In this document: one piece after another, positions 1-7,980 of the stretch
Position numbering within the stretch: position 1 is the first letter of the stretch
Layout: each line of letters opens with the position of its first letter
NCBI RefSeq assembly: GCF_900114785.1
Contig: NZ_FOUG01000004.1
Location: forward strand, 1-64,000
Length of the DNA: 64,000 bases
Direction: 5' to 3'
From: Variovorax sp. OV329
GTDB lineage: Bacteria; Pseudomonadota; Gammaproteobacteria; Burkholderiales; Burkholderiaceae_C
Translations under genes and position numbers: made by a program
Notes under the pieces: generated by a model
The model's database searches: none
Seen by the model: only the letters and a program-made list of their open reading frames with translations
What the model was told of the DNA's origin: nothing

Positions 1-2
1 CA

Positions 3-1331
3 AGAACTTATCCACACCGTGAGCCACCAGGCTCGCAAAGAGGGTGGGTCAATATTGGATGGAAATGCCGGGTCAGGATTGCATGGAACTCAACAGTCTC
101 GCTCTCGCACCGTCGATCGAGATCGCTCGATCGTTGCGACCATTGCGGCGCCCACTACATTCAAGAATCACGCAGAGCTTACCGCGTGTCACCATGGCGT
201 ACAGGCGACCCTGCGTTTGCAGAAGCCAAGCACTTTCCGATTGCGCTCGCATATCCGCATCTGTGGTGGGATGGCATACGGGTATTGATCCAAGTGCTCT
301 CACGCCGCCGAGTAGCGAAGAAACTATTGAACGCAGAACTTCCGCAAGTGGCGCGCGACGCGCTCGAACTGAGTTCTGCCAGTCGGTGTGAATTTGATTC
401 GCAAGGAATTCAATATCGTCATGGGATGCTCGCTGCGATTGACTCGTTGCTCAATGAATGGCCCAAGCGCTTCGTCTCAGTGATGTCGAATGCTCGAATT
501 ACATTGTCCGACTTTCATGCCTGCGAAGTGTCCAGCCCCTACTGGTTGAGTGTGGTCTGCCGCACCGCGCTTGACCGAAAGGCATACCGCGTCAGCGCAA
601 TCGAAGTTGATGCAGCTGCTCGCGTTGCTACCGTGGGTGATTCCAATCCGTCGAAAGTTGCCGTCAAACGAGTATTGGGCGTTACTGAAGCCGTGACTCT
701 GGACCGCGCGTTTCCGAGCTCGAACCGCCAACTGACCGACGCCCAGCTCATGACGATCGCGGAGATGCTTGATGCGGACATCGGATGCGCATCGGAGCGG
801 CGCGATCATCGCGCAAGTCTTGTTCGCGATGCAGTTGTTATCGCTGCCGCAACCCAGCTACAGATCTCTTTCAGAAGAGCATGTCAACTCGAACTCAAAG
901 ACGGCAGTACTCTCTTGGCAAACTGGCGCGCGAGTGCTCCGATAGGGTGTTCGCGAGCCACTCTCTACGCAAATTGGTTGGACGAATACATTGACCGCAC
1001 CCGAGTTCGCTTTGAAAGATTTGGCCGTCCGCAGAGAGCCTTGTTTCTCTCTAGGTTTGGCGAGCCCCTCCGCGGATCTAGTGTCGTGCCACGATTTGCA
1101 GATCTTCTTCGCCGCACGGGCGTGCAGCAGTGGGGGCGGGGGGCGAGGTTGCTGCAACCGCCCATCGGGACACAGGGTCGACGCATCGTAGGCTCTGAAT
1201 TCAATCTATGTGGGCCGCAAGGAGGCGCGGATGGCAAAGACTTCAGTTTCCAAGGACAAGAGGGCCAAGCTCATCATGAGCGGAAGCAGCCAAGCCGTGC
1301 GCTTGCCCAAACAGTTTCAATTCGATGTTGA
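3..1331 (+). CDS. TnsF/TniQ-like target-site selector, 3' part only
   Basis: The frame is open from the window edge, so the 5' end is missing. The first in-window part has a TniQ-like zinc-ribbon remnant (CDHCGAH, Cys codons at 135 and 144) followed by a helical region of TniQ style ending around SKVAVKRVLGV. From about codon 740 the protein resembles a tyrosine recombinase catalytic domain: a helix like T-G-L-R-V-S but reading TQLQIS, so the first catalytic Arg is Gln (codon 861-863), then an LFLSRFGEPL segment. No HxxR box or tyrosine is visible after that. TnsF of Tn6022-like transposons is described as an inactivated tyrosine recombinase that directs insertion to comM, and this element does end in comM. 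The last 100 bases overlap the next gene and may reflect a frameshift or decay near the G-rich run at 1131-1145. Confidence 0.62.
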   Translation, partial: RTYPHREPPGSQRGWVNIGWKCRVRIAWNSTVSLSHRRSRSLDRCDHCGAHYIQESRRAYRVSPWRTGDPAFAEAKHFPIALAYPHLWWDGIRVLIQVLSRRRVAKKLLNAELPQVARDALELSSASRCEFDSQGIQYRHGMLAAIDSLLNEWPKRFVSVMSNARITLSDFHACEVSSPYWLSVVCRTALDRKAYRVSAIEVDAAARVATVGDSNPSKVAVKRVLGVTEAVTLDRAFPSSNRQLTDAQLMTIAEMLDADIGCASERRDHRASLVRDAVVIAAATQLQISFRRACQLELKDGSTLLANWRASAPIGCSRATLYANWLDEYIDRTRVRFERFGRPQRALFLSRFGEPLRGSSVVPRFADLLRRTGVQQWGRGARLLQPPIGTQGRRIVGSEFNLCGPQGGADGKDFSFQGQEGQAHHERKQPSRALAQTVSIRC

Positions 1332-1926
1332 TGAGATCTACGTCCGTCGCGACAAGAGCACAGGCGATGTCATTCTCTCTACTCGACCCGGTAGCAGCTG
1401 GCGTAGGTTCATGGAGCTTCGAGCAAAGCTCGGAGAGGCACCCCAGGACTTCGGAAGCGATCGCAAGCAAGGGGAAGCGCTACGCGACCCATTCGAGGGC
1501 TGGAAGGACCGTCTAGATGCTGAAGACATCTCCGCCAGCGCGAGCCCGTACGTCGCGGCACGCAGTTCGAATCTGCATCATCGCCGCGAACGGATTGAAG
1601 CGAACGACATGATCACGCCTCCCGAAGCGGCGCAACTCATCGGCACAAGCAGCGCCATGGTCAGATCATGGATCGACGTTGGCCGTTGCATCGGTGTGCC
1701 AAGTCTTGGTGGCGCCTTCAAGTTGCCTCGTTGGCAATTCGACCCGGCAATCTGGTCTGTCGTCGCACTCCTTGCGAAGGTCCTAGGTACTACTGACGGA
1801 TGGCAGCTGCTGACGTTCTTCGAGTCACCCGCACCTGCGCTAGGCGGCGAGGCGCCCCGTGTCGCGTTGGAGCGCGGCGTGCCGGTCGAACGCATATTGG
1901 CATTGGCTGCTGCTTGGGCGCACTGA
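1231..1926 (+). CDS. Fused VapB-like antitoxin and MbcA/ParS-like domain protein
   Basis: ATG at 1231 is chosen over the upstream GTG at 1210 because AAGGAGG (1219-1225) precedes it by five bases. Residues 1-91 look like a VapB antitoxin: an AbrB-type DNA-binding segment (SGSSQAVRLPKQF), the VYIRRD-like strand IYVRRD, and a C-terminal RDPFEGW toxin-binding tail. Residues from about 118 to 231 look like a second family, an HTH-bearing antitoxin/regulator of Xre-MbcA-ParS type (ITPPEAAQLIGTS, LPRWQFDPAIW, LGTTDGWQLLTFFESP). An in-frame ATG at 1609 could give the second half separately, but the family's N-terminal helix starts before it. No toxin gene follows either half. It looks like two antitoxin remnants joined in frame after loss of a toxin gene, or a new two-domain regulator. 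Confidence 0.68.
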   Translation: MAKTSVSKDKRAKLIMSGSSQAVRLPKQFQFDVDEIYVRRDKSTGDVILSTRPGSSWRRFMELRAKLGEAPQDFGSDRKQGEALRDPFEGWKDRLDAEDISASASPYVAARSSNLHHRRERIEANDMITPPEAAQLIGTSSAMVRSWIDVGRCIGVPSLGGAFKLPRWQFDPAIWSVVALLAKVLGTTDGWQLLTFFESPAPALGGEAPRVALERGVPVERILALAAAWAH

Positions 1927-2136
1927 GTTCCAAGTTGTCGGCTTTGGCCCAGTCCTTGGCTCTTTCTCTCATGAGCTGTCGTTTCCCCTTGCGCCTGCAG
2001 ACTGAGCGATTTGACGTTTTGACGCGCCGAGCATGCGGCGGTCTCTGTCGGCCTGAAGCAGCCGCTCCTTACCGACGGAATTCGTCGTCCGTTGAGCTAG
2101 TTTGACGGAAGTAGGCCGTGTGTTGCACGCTGAGGC

Positions 2137-2772
2137 ATGTACCCACGAAAGCCCCTCCCGCACCGCGAGCAGCTAGCGCGCCTGAAAACCTACCTGGGAC
2201 GCGCACGTACTGAACTGCGACGAAAGTACGACGAGTTTTTCAGCGCCACCAAAGGACGCCGCGACTGCCCGCTCGAGGTGCAGATCAGAAATCGCGCGAT
2301 CGACAACGCTCTGATCACAGTGAAACTCCTGGAGGCCTGCGTTCAGGAAGTGCAGCGGCAGGAGGCGATGTTCTACGCCCCGTTCAAGCCTGGCGACCGC
2401 ATCGAGGTCGAGCGTCATGAAGGAGGAGCATTTGAGGCCTATCTTGTCGTCGACGTTCTGCCAGACAAGAAGACCCTGTACTCCTACGAATGTGTCGCGT
2501 TGACGAAGAACGGCGCCATGTACAAGAGGGGCGGCAGCGCCAGGATCTGGCCAAGAGCATCTTCGACGATCCGAGCCTCAGAGGCGCCGCTGAATGCCGA
2601 GGGCATGTGGGAATCCGAGTATTTTCGGAGGTGCGCTGAAACGTCTCGCATCCTTGCCATGCGCAGGGGGGACGTGAGCCTTTTTGAAGCCCGAAAAACG
2701 CCTTTAGGGGTGATTCAGTATAGGAGGAAGGACTTCTTGGATCCGCCTCCTTCAGATTTTGGGGGCGAGTAG
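2137..2772 (+). CDS. Hypothetical protein of the island, 211 aa
   Basis: I do not recognise the family. The first 80 residues are charged and predicted helical, possibly coiled coil (REQLARLKTYLGRARTELRRKYDEFF). A central part starting KPGDRIEV and running through AYLVVDVLPDKKTLYSYECVAL reads like a small beta-barrel, as in SH3 or KOW folds. The C-terminus is basic, then acidic. There is no signal peptide and no membrane segment. It starts at ATG 2137 after a weak TGAGG. It sits in the cargo between the fused antitoxin and the oppositely oriented DUF2441 gene. A cytosolic nucleic-acid-linked or defence role is possible but nothing shown proves it. Confidence 0.6.
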   Translation: MYPRKPLPHREQLARLKTYLGRARTELRRKYDEFFSATKGRRDCPLEVQIRNRAIDNALITVKLLEACVQEVQRQEAMFYAPFKPGDRIEVERHEGGAFEAYLVVDVLPDKKTLYSYECVALTKNGAMYKRGGSARIWPRASSTIRASEAPLNAEGMWESEYFRRCAETSRILAMRRGDVSLFEARKTPLGVIQYRRKDFLDPPPSDFGGE

Positions 2773-2950
2773 GTGAGAGCTCTGCCCCGTGGATGCTGGA
2801 TCCATTGATAAAACGGTGTCCCGTCACTAGGCTGAGCAAACATTCCATGTGCGACGAGTGCGCGCTCTTCGTGTCATCGTTGTAGGGAAGGAAGTGCTGC
2901 AGTTATTCCTGTCATGGCGGTTGAGCCTTTGCAGGCCGATCGAGCGGAGC

Positions 2951-3505
2951 CTATTTGCAACCCTCGTGCGGAAGCACTTGGCCTATCACTTGCACCGGCC
3001 CGTGCAGAAGCACCTCCCACACGGGGTTGCCGAGCCCGGGTAGATCCGTGGGACCCGACTCGCCACGCCAGTAGTAGTGCACGAGCTGCGAGATGCGCAC
3101 GCCCGAGGAGTCGCAGTGCAGCAAGCTCATGTTCGCCACGAACGCGTCGTGGGCCTGCACTTCGTAGATGGGCATCGAGGTGACGCCGCCGGGTTGAGCC
3201 GCGGCAAAGGTGCGCGCCTCCTCCAAGGTGCGCCAAGCGAAGGTGGACACTAGGCGCGAGGGTTGGTCGGGAAAGCAGCTGCGCCGCGCGAATTCCCAAA
3301 TGAGCTCTTTCACGCGATCGGCCCATGGCGTGTTCGATCCCGGCGCAGTGAAATAGCGATGGCCATGGTCTGACAAGCCTGCGGGAAAGAGTTCGTCCAG
3401 GTGCGTGGCCAGGTCGACGGGCAGCTGCGACGCGGGCGGCAGGAGCCCGAGACGCTGCCCTGCTTCAAGGCGTTTGCGCCGATCGACGTGGAAGAACGTA
3501 GGCAT
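2951..3505 (-). CDS. DUF2441-like protein
   Basis: The 184-residue protein begins with FFHVDRRKRLEAGQ and has DELFPAGLSDHG and FPDQPSRLVSTFAW segments, a pattern I associate with DUF2441. The Arg plus S-T-F-A arrangement and the later YEVQAHD strand recall ADP-ribosyltransferase folds, but that is only a resemblance; no catalytic activity can be claimed. It is the last gene before the island's right end and points inward. There is no signal peptide. No partner gene is visible on its strand. As cargo of a Tn7-like element it may act in defence or toxicity. Confidence 0.6.
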   Translation of the reverse strand: MPTFFHVDRRKRLEAGQRLGLLPPASQLPVDLATHLDELFPAGLSDHGHRYFTAPGSNTPWADRVKELIWEFARRSCFPDQPSRLVSTFAWRTLEEARTFAAAQPGGVTSMPIYEVQAHDAFVANMSLLHCDSSGVRISQLVHYYWRGESGPTDLPGLGNPVWEVLLHGPVQVIGQVLPHEGCK

Positions 3506-3866
3506 AAGAAGGCTGGCAGTGAGATTGCAGCGATCCTACTCAATAGCTATGCAAAAAAATCTCGCGTCTCCGGGCGACGGCCTCCGGCGCACGCACGCGA
3601 CGCATGCGCTCCTGGGACGTTCTTCAACCGAGACGTTTGGCCTTAAGGGTAACGCCGAGATGTTCGCAGAGTGGAGATGGACGGGTAATCTCAATTGGGC
3701 CGAATGTAGCCGGTCACCGCGATGCTGTCTGGTTCAGCAACTTTGATTGAAGGTGGGGGTCCGCGCAACAATTTTGATCAGCTCCGCCCAACTTCGGGTC
3801 AGAGTTGGTGCCCAAGTGCGTGATGGAGTTGAGGACACGCGATCAACAAATTTGACTCCCCACACA
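3506..3866. other. Non-coding terminal segment of the island with transposase-site-like repeats
   Basis: No convincing gene lies here. What it holds is the element end: three copies of a motif near CAACAA(A/T)TTTGA and a terminal CACACA against comM. An outward sequence read from the end begins TGTGTGGGGAGTCAAATTTG. Nothing else is recognised. Confidence 0.55.
3731..3857 (-). repeat. Three same-orientation terminal repeats, candidate transposase binding sites
   Basis: Copies are at 3731-3751, 3762-3781 and 3838-3857. All share an AACAA(A/T)TTTGA-like core (the first reads AGCAACTTTGA), with TTTGA at 3742, 3773 and 3851. Arrays of about 20-bp sites near the ends are typical of Tn7-family elements. 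The third copy lies about 10 bases inside the proposed end at 3866. Confidence 0.5.
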
Positions 3867-3867
3867 G

Positions 3868-4275
3868 GTCGCGCGCTACCAAGGGCGGCTGAGCGGCCCG
3901 CTGCTGGACCGCATCGACCTGCACATCGAAGTGCCCGCGATCCCCCCGCAGGAACTGCTGGAGGCGCCTGCGGGCGAGGCCAGCGCCGCCGTGCGCGAAC
4001 GGGTAGCACGCGCGCGCCAGCGGGCCATCGAACGGCAGGGCCAGGCCAACCATGGCCTGGCCGGCTCGCAGATCGACCGCCATGCCGCGCTGGATGCGGC
4101 GGCAAGCCAACTGCTGCACAAGGCCGCATCCAAATTCGGCTGGTCGGCGCGAAGCACGCATCGCACGCTCAAGGTGGCGCGCACGATCGCCGACATGGCG
4201 GACAGCCCGGCCGTGGGCGCGACTCATGTGGCAGAGGCGATGCAGTACCGGCGTGCGCTGGCGGCCACGGCCTGA
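3868..4275 (+). pseudogene. comM: comM/yifB 3' remnant (Mg-chelatase-like AAA ATPase, competence)
   Basis: The frame from 3868 reads VARYQGRLSGPLLDRIDLHI and continues to a normal C-terminus ending at 4275, which is the C-terminal third of ComM. ComM is a hexameric helicase that aids branch migration during natural transformation. The AAA core with Walker motifs is absent: it lies on the far side of the island. The join is abrupt at codon V of the conserved VARYQG motif. The fragment has no start of its own near the junction, so it should not make a functional protein. Confidence 0.88.
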
Positions 4276-4311
4276 ACGGCGATCCGGGCGGGCGCTGCAG
4301 GCGGCCCCGAC

Positions 4312-4731
4312 TCAAAGCAGCTTTACCAGCCCCACGCAGACCGCGAGCAGCAGCACGACGTTGAGCACCATGCCCAGGATGTGGAGCTGGCGGAAGCGGT
4401 GGATCTGGTCGGCATCCGTGGCCGTCATCGTCGCGCGCAGCGCGTCCATGCGCGAAAGGATGTTGCGCCGGCTGAAGAAGGTGATCAGCACGATGGCCGC
4501 CATGCTGATGGCGATGCCCGGCCGGCCCGCCACGGCATTGGCCAGCGCGCCGGCCGACGCAGTGACCAGCACCGCCTTGTAGTAGATGTCGAACAGCCCG
4601 CGGATGAAGCGCGCGTCCAGCGGCGTGTCGTGCTTGAGGATCATCAGCGGCAGCGAGCTGAACATGAAGAAGCCCATCCATACCAGCAGGATCACGATGG
4701 TGGCGAAGGGGGCGATGACGTTGGTGAACAT
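4312..4731 (-). CDS. Small integral membrane protein, function unknown
   Basis: 139 residues with about four hydrophobic segments: residues 7-32, 50-67, 70-86 and a last one at 117-136, separated by a charged helix with RRNILSRMDALR. The N-terminus starts at ATG 4731 behind a weak purine-rich stretch. It follows the comM remnant tail to tail. I do not recognise a characterised family; short four-helix proteins of this kind are common in Burkholderiales. The 253 bases between it and the next gene hold only a divergent promoter region, with nothing specific recognised. Confidence 0.7.
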   Translation of the reverse strand: MFTNVIAPFATIVILLVWMGFFMFSSLPLMILKHDTPLDARFIRGLFDIYYKAVLVTASAGALANAVAGRPGIAISMAAIVLITFFSRRNILSRMDALRATMTATDADQIHRFRQLHILGMVLNVVLLLAVCVGLVKLL

Positions 4732-4984
4732 GGGCTTTTCTTTTTGATGGCCTGGCCCGGATCGATGCCGGTCGATCGCGCGGCAGGGCGAATGGTGTCA
4801 CGCCGTCAGACGTCCTCCAATGGGGGTCAACCTGAGCGTCCGACCGCAGCCGCGGGAGGCCCGTCACACGGCCGTCATGCGCAGGCGCAAGGATCTTGCC
4901 GCGCCGGGCCCGCACGGGGCCTGAACACGGCCGACCGACCAGGCAGCCGCGCGCGAAAAAAACAGAAACGTACGGGGAGAAATC

Positions 4985-6190
4985 ATGTCGACCCATCTCC
5001 GGTCCCTACAGGGCCTGGCTGCGTGCGCTTGCGCGCTTTTCATCTCCGCCTGCGGTGGCGGCTCGGACGCACCGGCGGCGCCGCCCGCCAGCCCGGCTTC
5101 CATGCCGACGGCGGCAGCCGCACCGCCGCCGCCAACACCTTTGCGCAAGGTGCTGGTCATCGGCCATCGGGGCGAGCCGGCAGCGCGGCCCGAACACACC
5201 CTGGCGTCCTATCGGCAGGCCATCGAGAGCGGCGCGGACTTCGTCGAACCCGACTTGGTGCCGACCAAGGACGGCGCCCTCGTCGCCAGGCACGAGAACG
5301 CCATCGCCATCGTCGACGCGAATGGCTTGGTCACCGAGGCCACCACCAACGTCGCCGAGGTGGCGAAGTTCGCGGACCGCAAGACCACCAGGACGATCGA
5401 CGGCCGCTCGATCACCGGCTGGTTCACCGAGGACTTCACGCTGGCCGAGCTCAAGGAACTGCGGGCACGCGAACGCATACCCAGGATTCGACCGGCCAAC
5501 GTCGCCTACGACGATCAGTTCGAGGTGCCGACCCTGGACGAGATCCTCCAGTTGGTCCAGGACGAATCGGGCCGAAGGGGCCGCGTGATCGGCATCTATC
5601 CCGAGACCAAGCACCCCACGTACTTCAAGTCGATCGGCCTGGCACTTGAAGACCGCCTGCTCGACACCCTGCAGAAGTGGGGGATGAACAGCGCCGAGTC
5701 ACCGGTGTTCGTGCAGTCCTTCGAAACGGGCAATCTCCAGGAGATCCGCCGCAAGAGCCAGGTCCGGATCATCCAGCTGATCGACGGACAGGGCGCGCCC
5801 TACGACCTCGTCGTGCAGGGCGACAAGCGAAGCTATGCGGACCTGGTCAAGCCCGAGGGCCTGGCGCAGATCGCCACCTACGCGCAGGGCATCGGTCCGG
5901 CCAAGGGGCGCGTGGTGCCGGTGGCCGACGGCAAGCTGGCGGCACCGACCCCGCTGGTCCAGGACGCGCATGCCAAGAAGCTCCTCGTCCACGTCTTCAC
6001 GCTGCGGCCCGAGAACAACTTCCTGCCCGACAGCCTGAAAAAGCCGCCCGTCACCGATCCGACCGTCCGCGGCGACACCGCGGCGGAAATCCGGGCCTTC
6101 CTGGACGCCGGCATCGACGGCTTCTTCGCAGACAGCGCCACCACCGCGGTGCCCGTCGTGCGCGACTACCTGGCCGCTGCTTCGCGCTGA
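4985..6190 (+). CDS. glpQ: Glycerophosphodiester phosphodiesterase lipoprotein
   Basis: A lipoprotein signal ends in LFISAC, so the mature enzyme should be lipid-anchored in the periplasm or outer membrane. A proline/alanine linker follows, then the GDPD barrel: VIGHRGEPAARPEHTLASY with the catalytic His and Glu, and EPDLVPTKDGALVARHE with metal ligands and the second His. Such enzymes release glycerol 3-phosphate from glycerophosphodiesters. 401 residues fits the periplasmic GlpQ size. The 3' end overlaps the convergent LysR gene by 25 bases. Confidence 0.9.
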   Translation: MSTHLRSLQGLAACACALFISACGGGSDAPAAPPASPASMPTAAAAPPPPTPLRKVLVIGHRGEPAARPEHTLASYRQAIESGADFVEPDLVPTKDGALVARHENAIAIVDANGLVTEATTNVAEVAKFADRKTTRTIDGRSITGWFTEDFTLAELKELRARERIPRIRPANVAYDDQFEVPTLDEILQLVQDESGRRGRVIGIYPETKHPTYFKSIGLALEDRLLDTLQKWGMNSAESPVFVQSFETGNLQEIRRKSQVRIIQLIDGQGAPYDLVVQGDKRSYADLVKPEGLAQIATYAQGIGPAKGRVVPVADGKLAAPTPLVQDAHAKKLLVHVFTLRPENNFLPDSLKKPPVTDPTVRGDTAAEIRAFLDAGIDGFFADSATTAVPVVRDYLAAASR

Positions 6191-7095
6191 GGCGGCTGCG
6201 ACTGCAGCGTCGGCACTACCAGCTGCGCGAGCCAGTTCAGCATCGCCTGCACCCGCGGCGGCAGTTGGTGCCGGTGCGCGTACAGCAGCGACACGGGCAG
6301 CGCCGGTGCCTGGTAGCCGGGCAGCACCGCCACCAGCGCGCCCGCGTCGATCAGCGGCTGCACGCCGCGCAACGGCGCCTGGATGATGCCCAGCCCTGCC
6401 ACGCAGGCGGCCTGGAAGGCGTCGGCGCTGTTGACGACGAGGGCGCTGCGCATCGGGTGCACCCGGCGCTCGCCGTCCTGCACGTACTCCAGCCCCGCGC
6501 CCTGCGTGTTTAAGCGTCCGGAGTAGTGCACGACGCGGTGCTGCGCCAGGTCGGCCAGCGTCAGCGGCGTGCCGTGCGCCTGCAGGTAGGCCGGGCTGGC
6601 CACGTTGGCCATCGCCATCTGCCCGAGCGGCCGCACGATCAGTTCCGAATCGGCCAGCGCACCCACGCGCAGCACGCAGTCGAAGCCCTCCTGCACGATG
6701 TCGACGAAGCGGTCGGTGGTGCTGATGGCCACCTCCAGCTGCGGATGGGCCGAGAGGAATTCCGGCAGCCGGGGAATGACCAGCTCGCGCGCCAGCGTGT
6801 TGGGCAGGTCGATGCGCAGGCGCCCGCGCAGGCCGCTGGCGGCCGGCTGGAACATGGACTGCAGCTGCTCGGCATCGGCCAGCAGCTCCCTGGCGCGGGC
6901 CAGGAACTGCTCGCCGTCGGAGGTGAGACGCACGCTGCGTGTGGTGCGCTGCAGAAGGCGCGTGCCCAACCGCGCTTCCAGCTGCTGGACGGCCGCCGAG
7001 ACCCGGCCTTTCATCAGGCCCAGCTGCTCGGCTGCACGGGTGAAGCTGGCCAGCTCGGCGACGCGGACGAAGATGCGCAGGTCTTCCAGTTGCAT
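6166..7095 (-). CDS. LysR-family transcriptional regulator
   Basis: An N-terminal winged helix (LRIFVRVAELASFTRAAEQL, then VSAAVQQLEARLGTRLLQR) is followed by the two-lobed effector domain (LRIDLPNTLARELVIPRL; DCVLRVGALADSELIVRPLG). 309 residues is usual. It is transcribed divergently from the SDR gene at 7207, with 111 bases between, the classical arrangement in which such a regulator controls its neighbour. The effector is unknown. The subgroup is the CrgA/DsdC-like clade common in Proteobacteria. Confidence 0.92.
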   Translation of the reverse strand: MQLEDLRIFVRVAELASFTRAAEQLGLMKGRVSAAVQQLEARLGTRLLQRTTRSVRLTSDGEQFLARARELLADAEQLQSMFQPAASGLRGRLRIDLPNTLARELVIPRLPEFLSAHPQLEVAISTTDRFVDIVQEGFDCVLRVGALADSELIVRPLGQMAMANVASPAYLQAHGTPLTLADLAQHRVVHYSGRLNTQGAGLEYVQDGERRVHPMRSALVVNSADAFQAACVAGLGIIQAPLRGVQPLIDAGALVAVLPGYQAPALPVSLLYAHRHQLPPRVQAMLNWLAQLVVPTLQSQPPQREAAAR

Positions 7096-7206
7096 GGGGG
7101 CATTGTCCGATCAGAAAGAACAGTTCGGATGATTCTCGGTGATTTATCTCCAACGCGAGAACAAACAAACTCCAGCCATCCCATCCAGACACGCAAGGAG
7201 TTCCCC

Positions 7207-7980
7207 ATGACCGCCACCGCATCCCGCAACCGCATCGCCCTCGTTACCGGCGCCAGCCGGGGCCTCGGACGCCACAGCGCCCTGAAGCTGGCCGAAGAAG
7301 GCATCGACCTCATCCTCACCTACCAGCGCGGCGAAGCGCAGGCGCAGGAGGTGGTCCGCCAGGCCGAGGCCCTGGGCCGCCGCGCCCTCGCCCTGCAGTT
7401 GGACGTGGGCGACAGCCGCAGCTTCGACGCCTTCGCCGCCCGCGTGAAGAGCGCGCTCGCCAGCCACTGGCAGCGCCAGCAGTTCGACTACCTGGTGAAC
7501 AACGCCGGCACCGGCCTGCATGCCAGCATCGCCGAGACCACCGAAGAACAATTCGACGCGCTGTTGAACATCCACCTCAAGGGCACCTTCTTCCTCACGC
7601 AGAAGCTGCTGCCGCTCATTGCCGACGGCGGCCGCATCCTCAACACCTCGTCCGGCCTGGCGCGCTTCAGCTTCCCGGGCTATGCGGCCTATGCCGCGAT
7701 GAAGGGCGGCGTGGAAGTGCTGACCCGCTACCTGGCCAAGGAACTGGGCCCGCGCGGCATCAGCGTGAACACCGTGGCCCCGGGCGCCATCGCGACCGAC
7801 TTCAACGGCGGCGCGGTGCGCGACACGGCGCAGGTCAATGCGCAGATTGCCGGCGTCACGGCGCTGGGCCGCGTGGGCCTGCCCGACGACATCGGCGCGG
7901 CGGTGGCTTCGCTGCTGGCCGAAGGCAACGGCTGGATCAACGGCCAGCGTATCGAGGTGTCCGGCGGGATGATGCTCTAG
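7207..7980 (+). CDS. Short-chain dehydrogenase/reductase
   Basis: The start at 7207 follows AAGGAG at 7195-7200. Residues near the start give the cofactor loop TGASRGLG, then NNAG, and the catalytic Y-A-A-M-K preceded by Ser in LNTSSGLARF. 257 residues matches a classical NAD(P)H-dependent SDR. The His replacing usual residues at GRHSALKLAEEG does not affect the motif. It is divergent from the LysR gene and is probably its target. The substrate cannot be told. The 3' end overlaps the DUF502 gene by four bases, tail to tail. Confidence 0.92.
   Translation: MTATASRNRIALVTGASRGLGRHSALKLAEEGIDLILTYQRGEAQAQEVVRQAEALGRRALALQLDVGDSRSFDAFAARVKSALASHWQRQQFDYLVNNAGTGLHASIAETTEEQFDALLNIHLKGTFFLTQKLLPLIADGGRILNTSSGLARFSFPGYAAYAAMKGGVEVLTRYLAKELGPRGISVNTVAPGAIATDFNGGAVRDTAQVNAQIAGVTALGRVGLPDDIGAAVASLLAEGNGWINGQRIEVSGGMML

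Larger units (their letters stand above)
1..3866. mobile_element. Right-hand part of a Tn6022-like (Tn7-family) island inserted in comM
   Basis: The left end lies outside the window. The right end is placed at 3866 because comM coding sequence starts abruptly at 3868, after a terminal ACA (TGT when read from the other strand), as in Tn7-family ends. Inside it are the 3' part of a TniQ-like/inactive tyrosine-recombinase protein, a fused antitoxin-like gene, a gene of unknown function and a DUF2441 gene. Three same-orientation copies of a CAACAA-TTTGA-like motif sit within 140 bases of the end, as expected of transposase binding sites. Tn6022-like elements and Acinetobacter AbaR islands are known to insert in comM. 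The GGTCG just after the end (3867-3871) would be the 5-bp target duplication, but the other copy is off-window. Composition looks less GC-rich than the flanks by eye; it was not computed. Confidence 0.7.

Noticed and set aside
6526..7206. Plus-strand extension of the SDR gene back to 6526
   Set aside because: It overlaps the LysR gene antisense; ATG 7207 has a good ribosome site.
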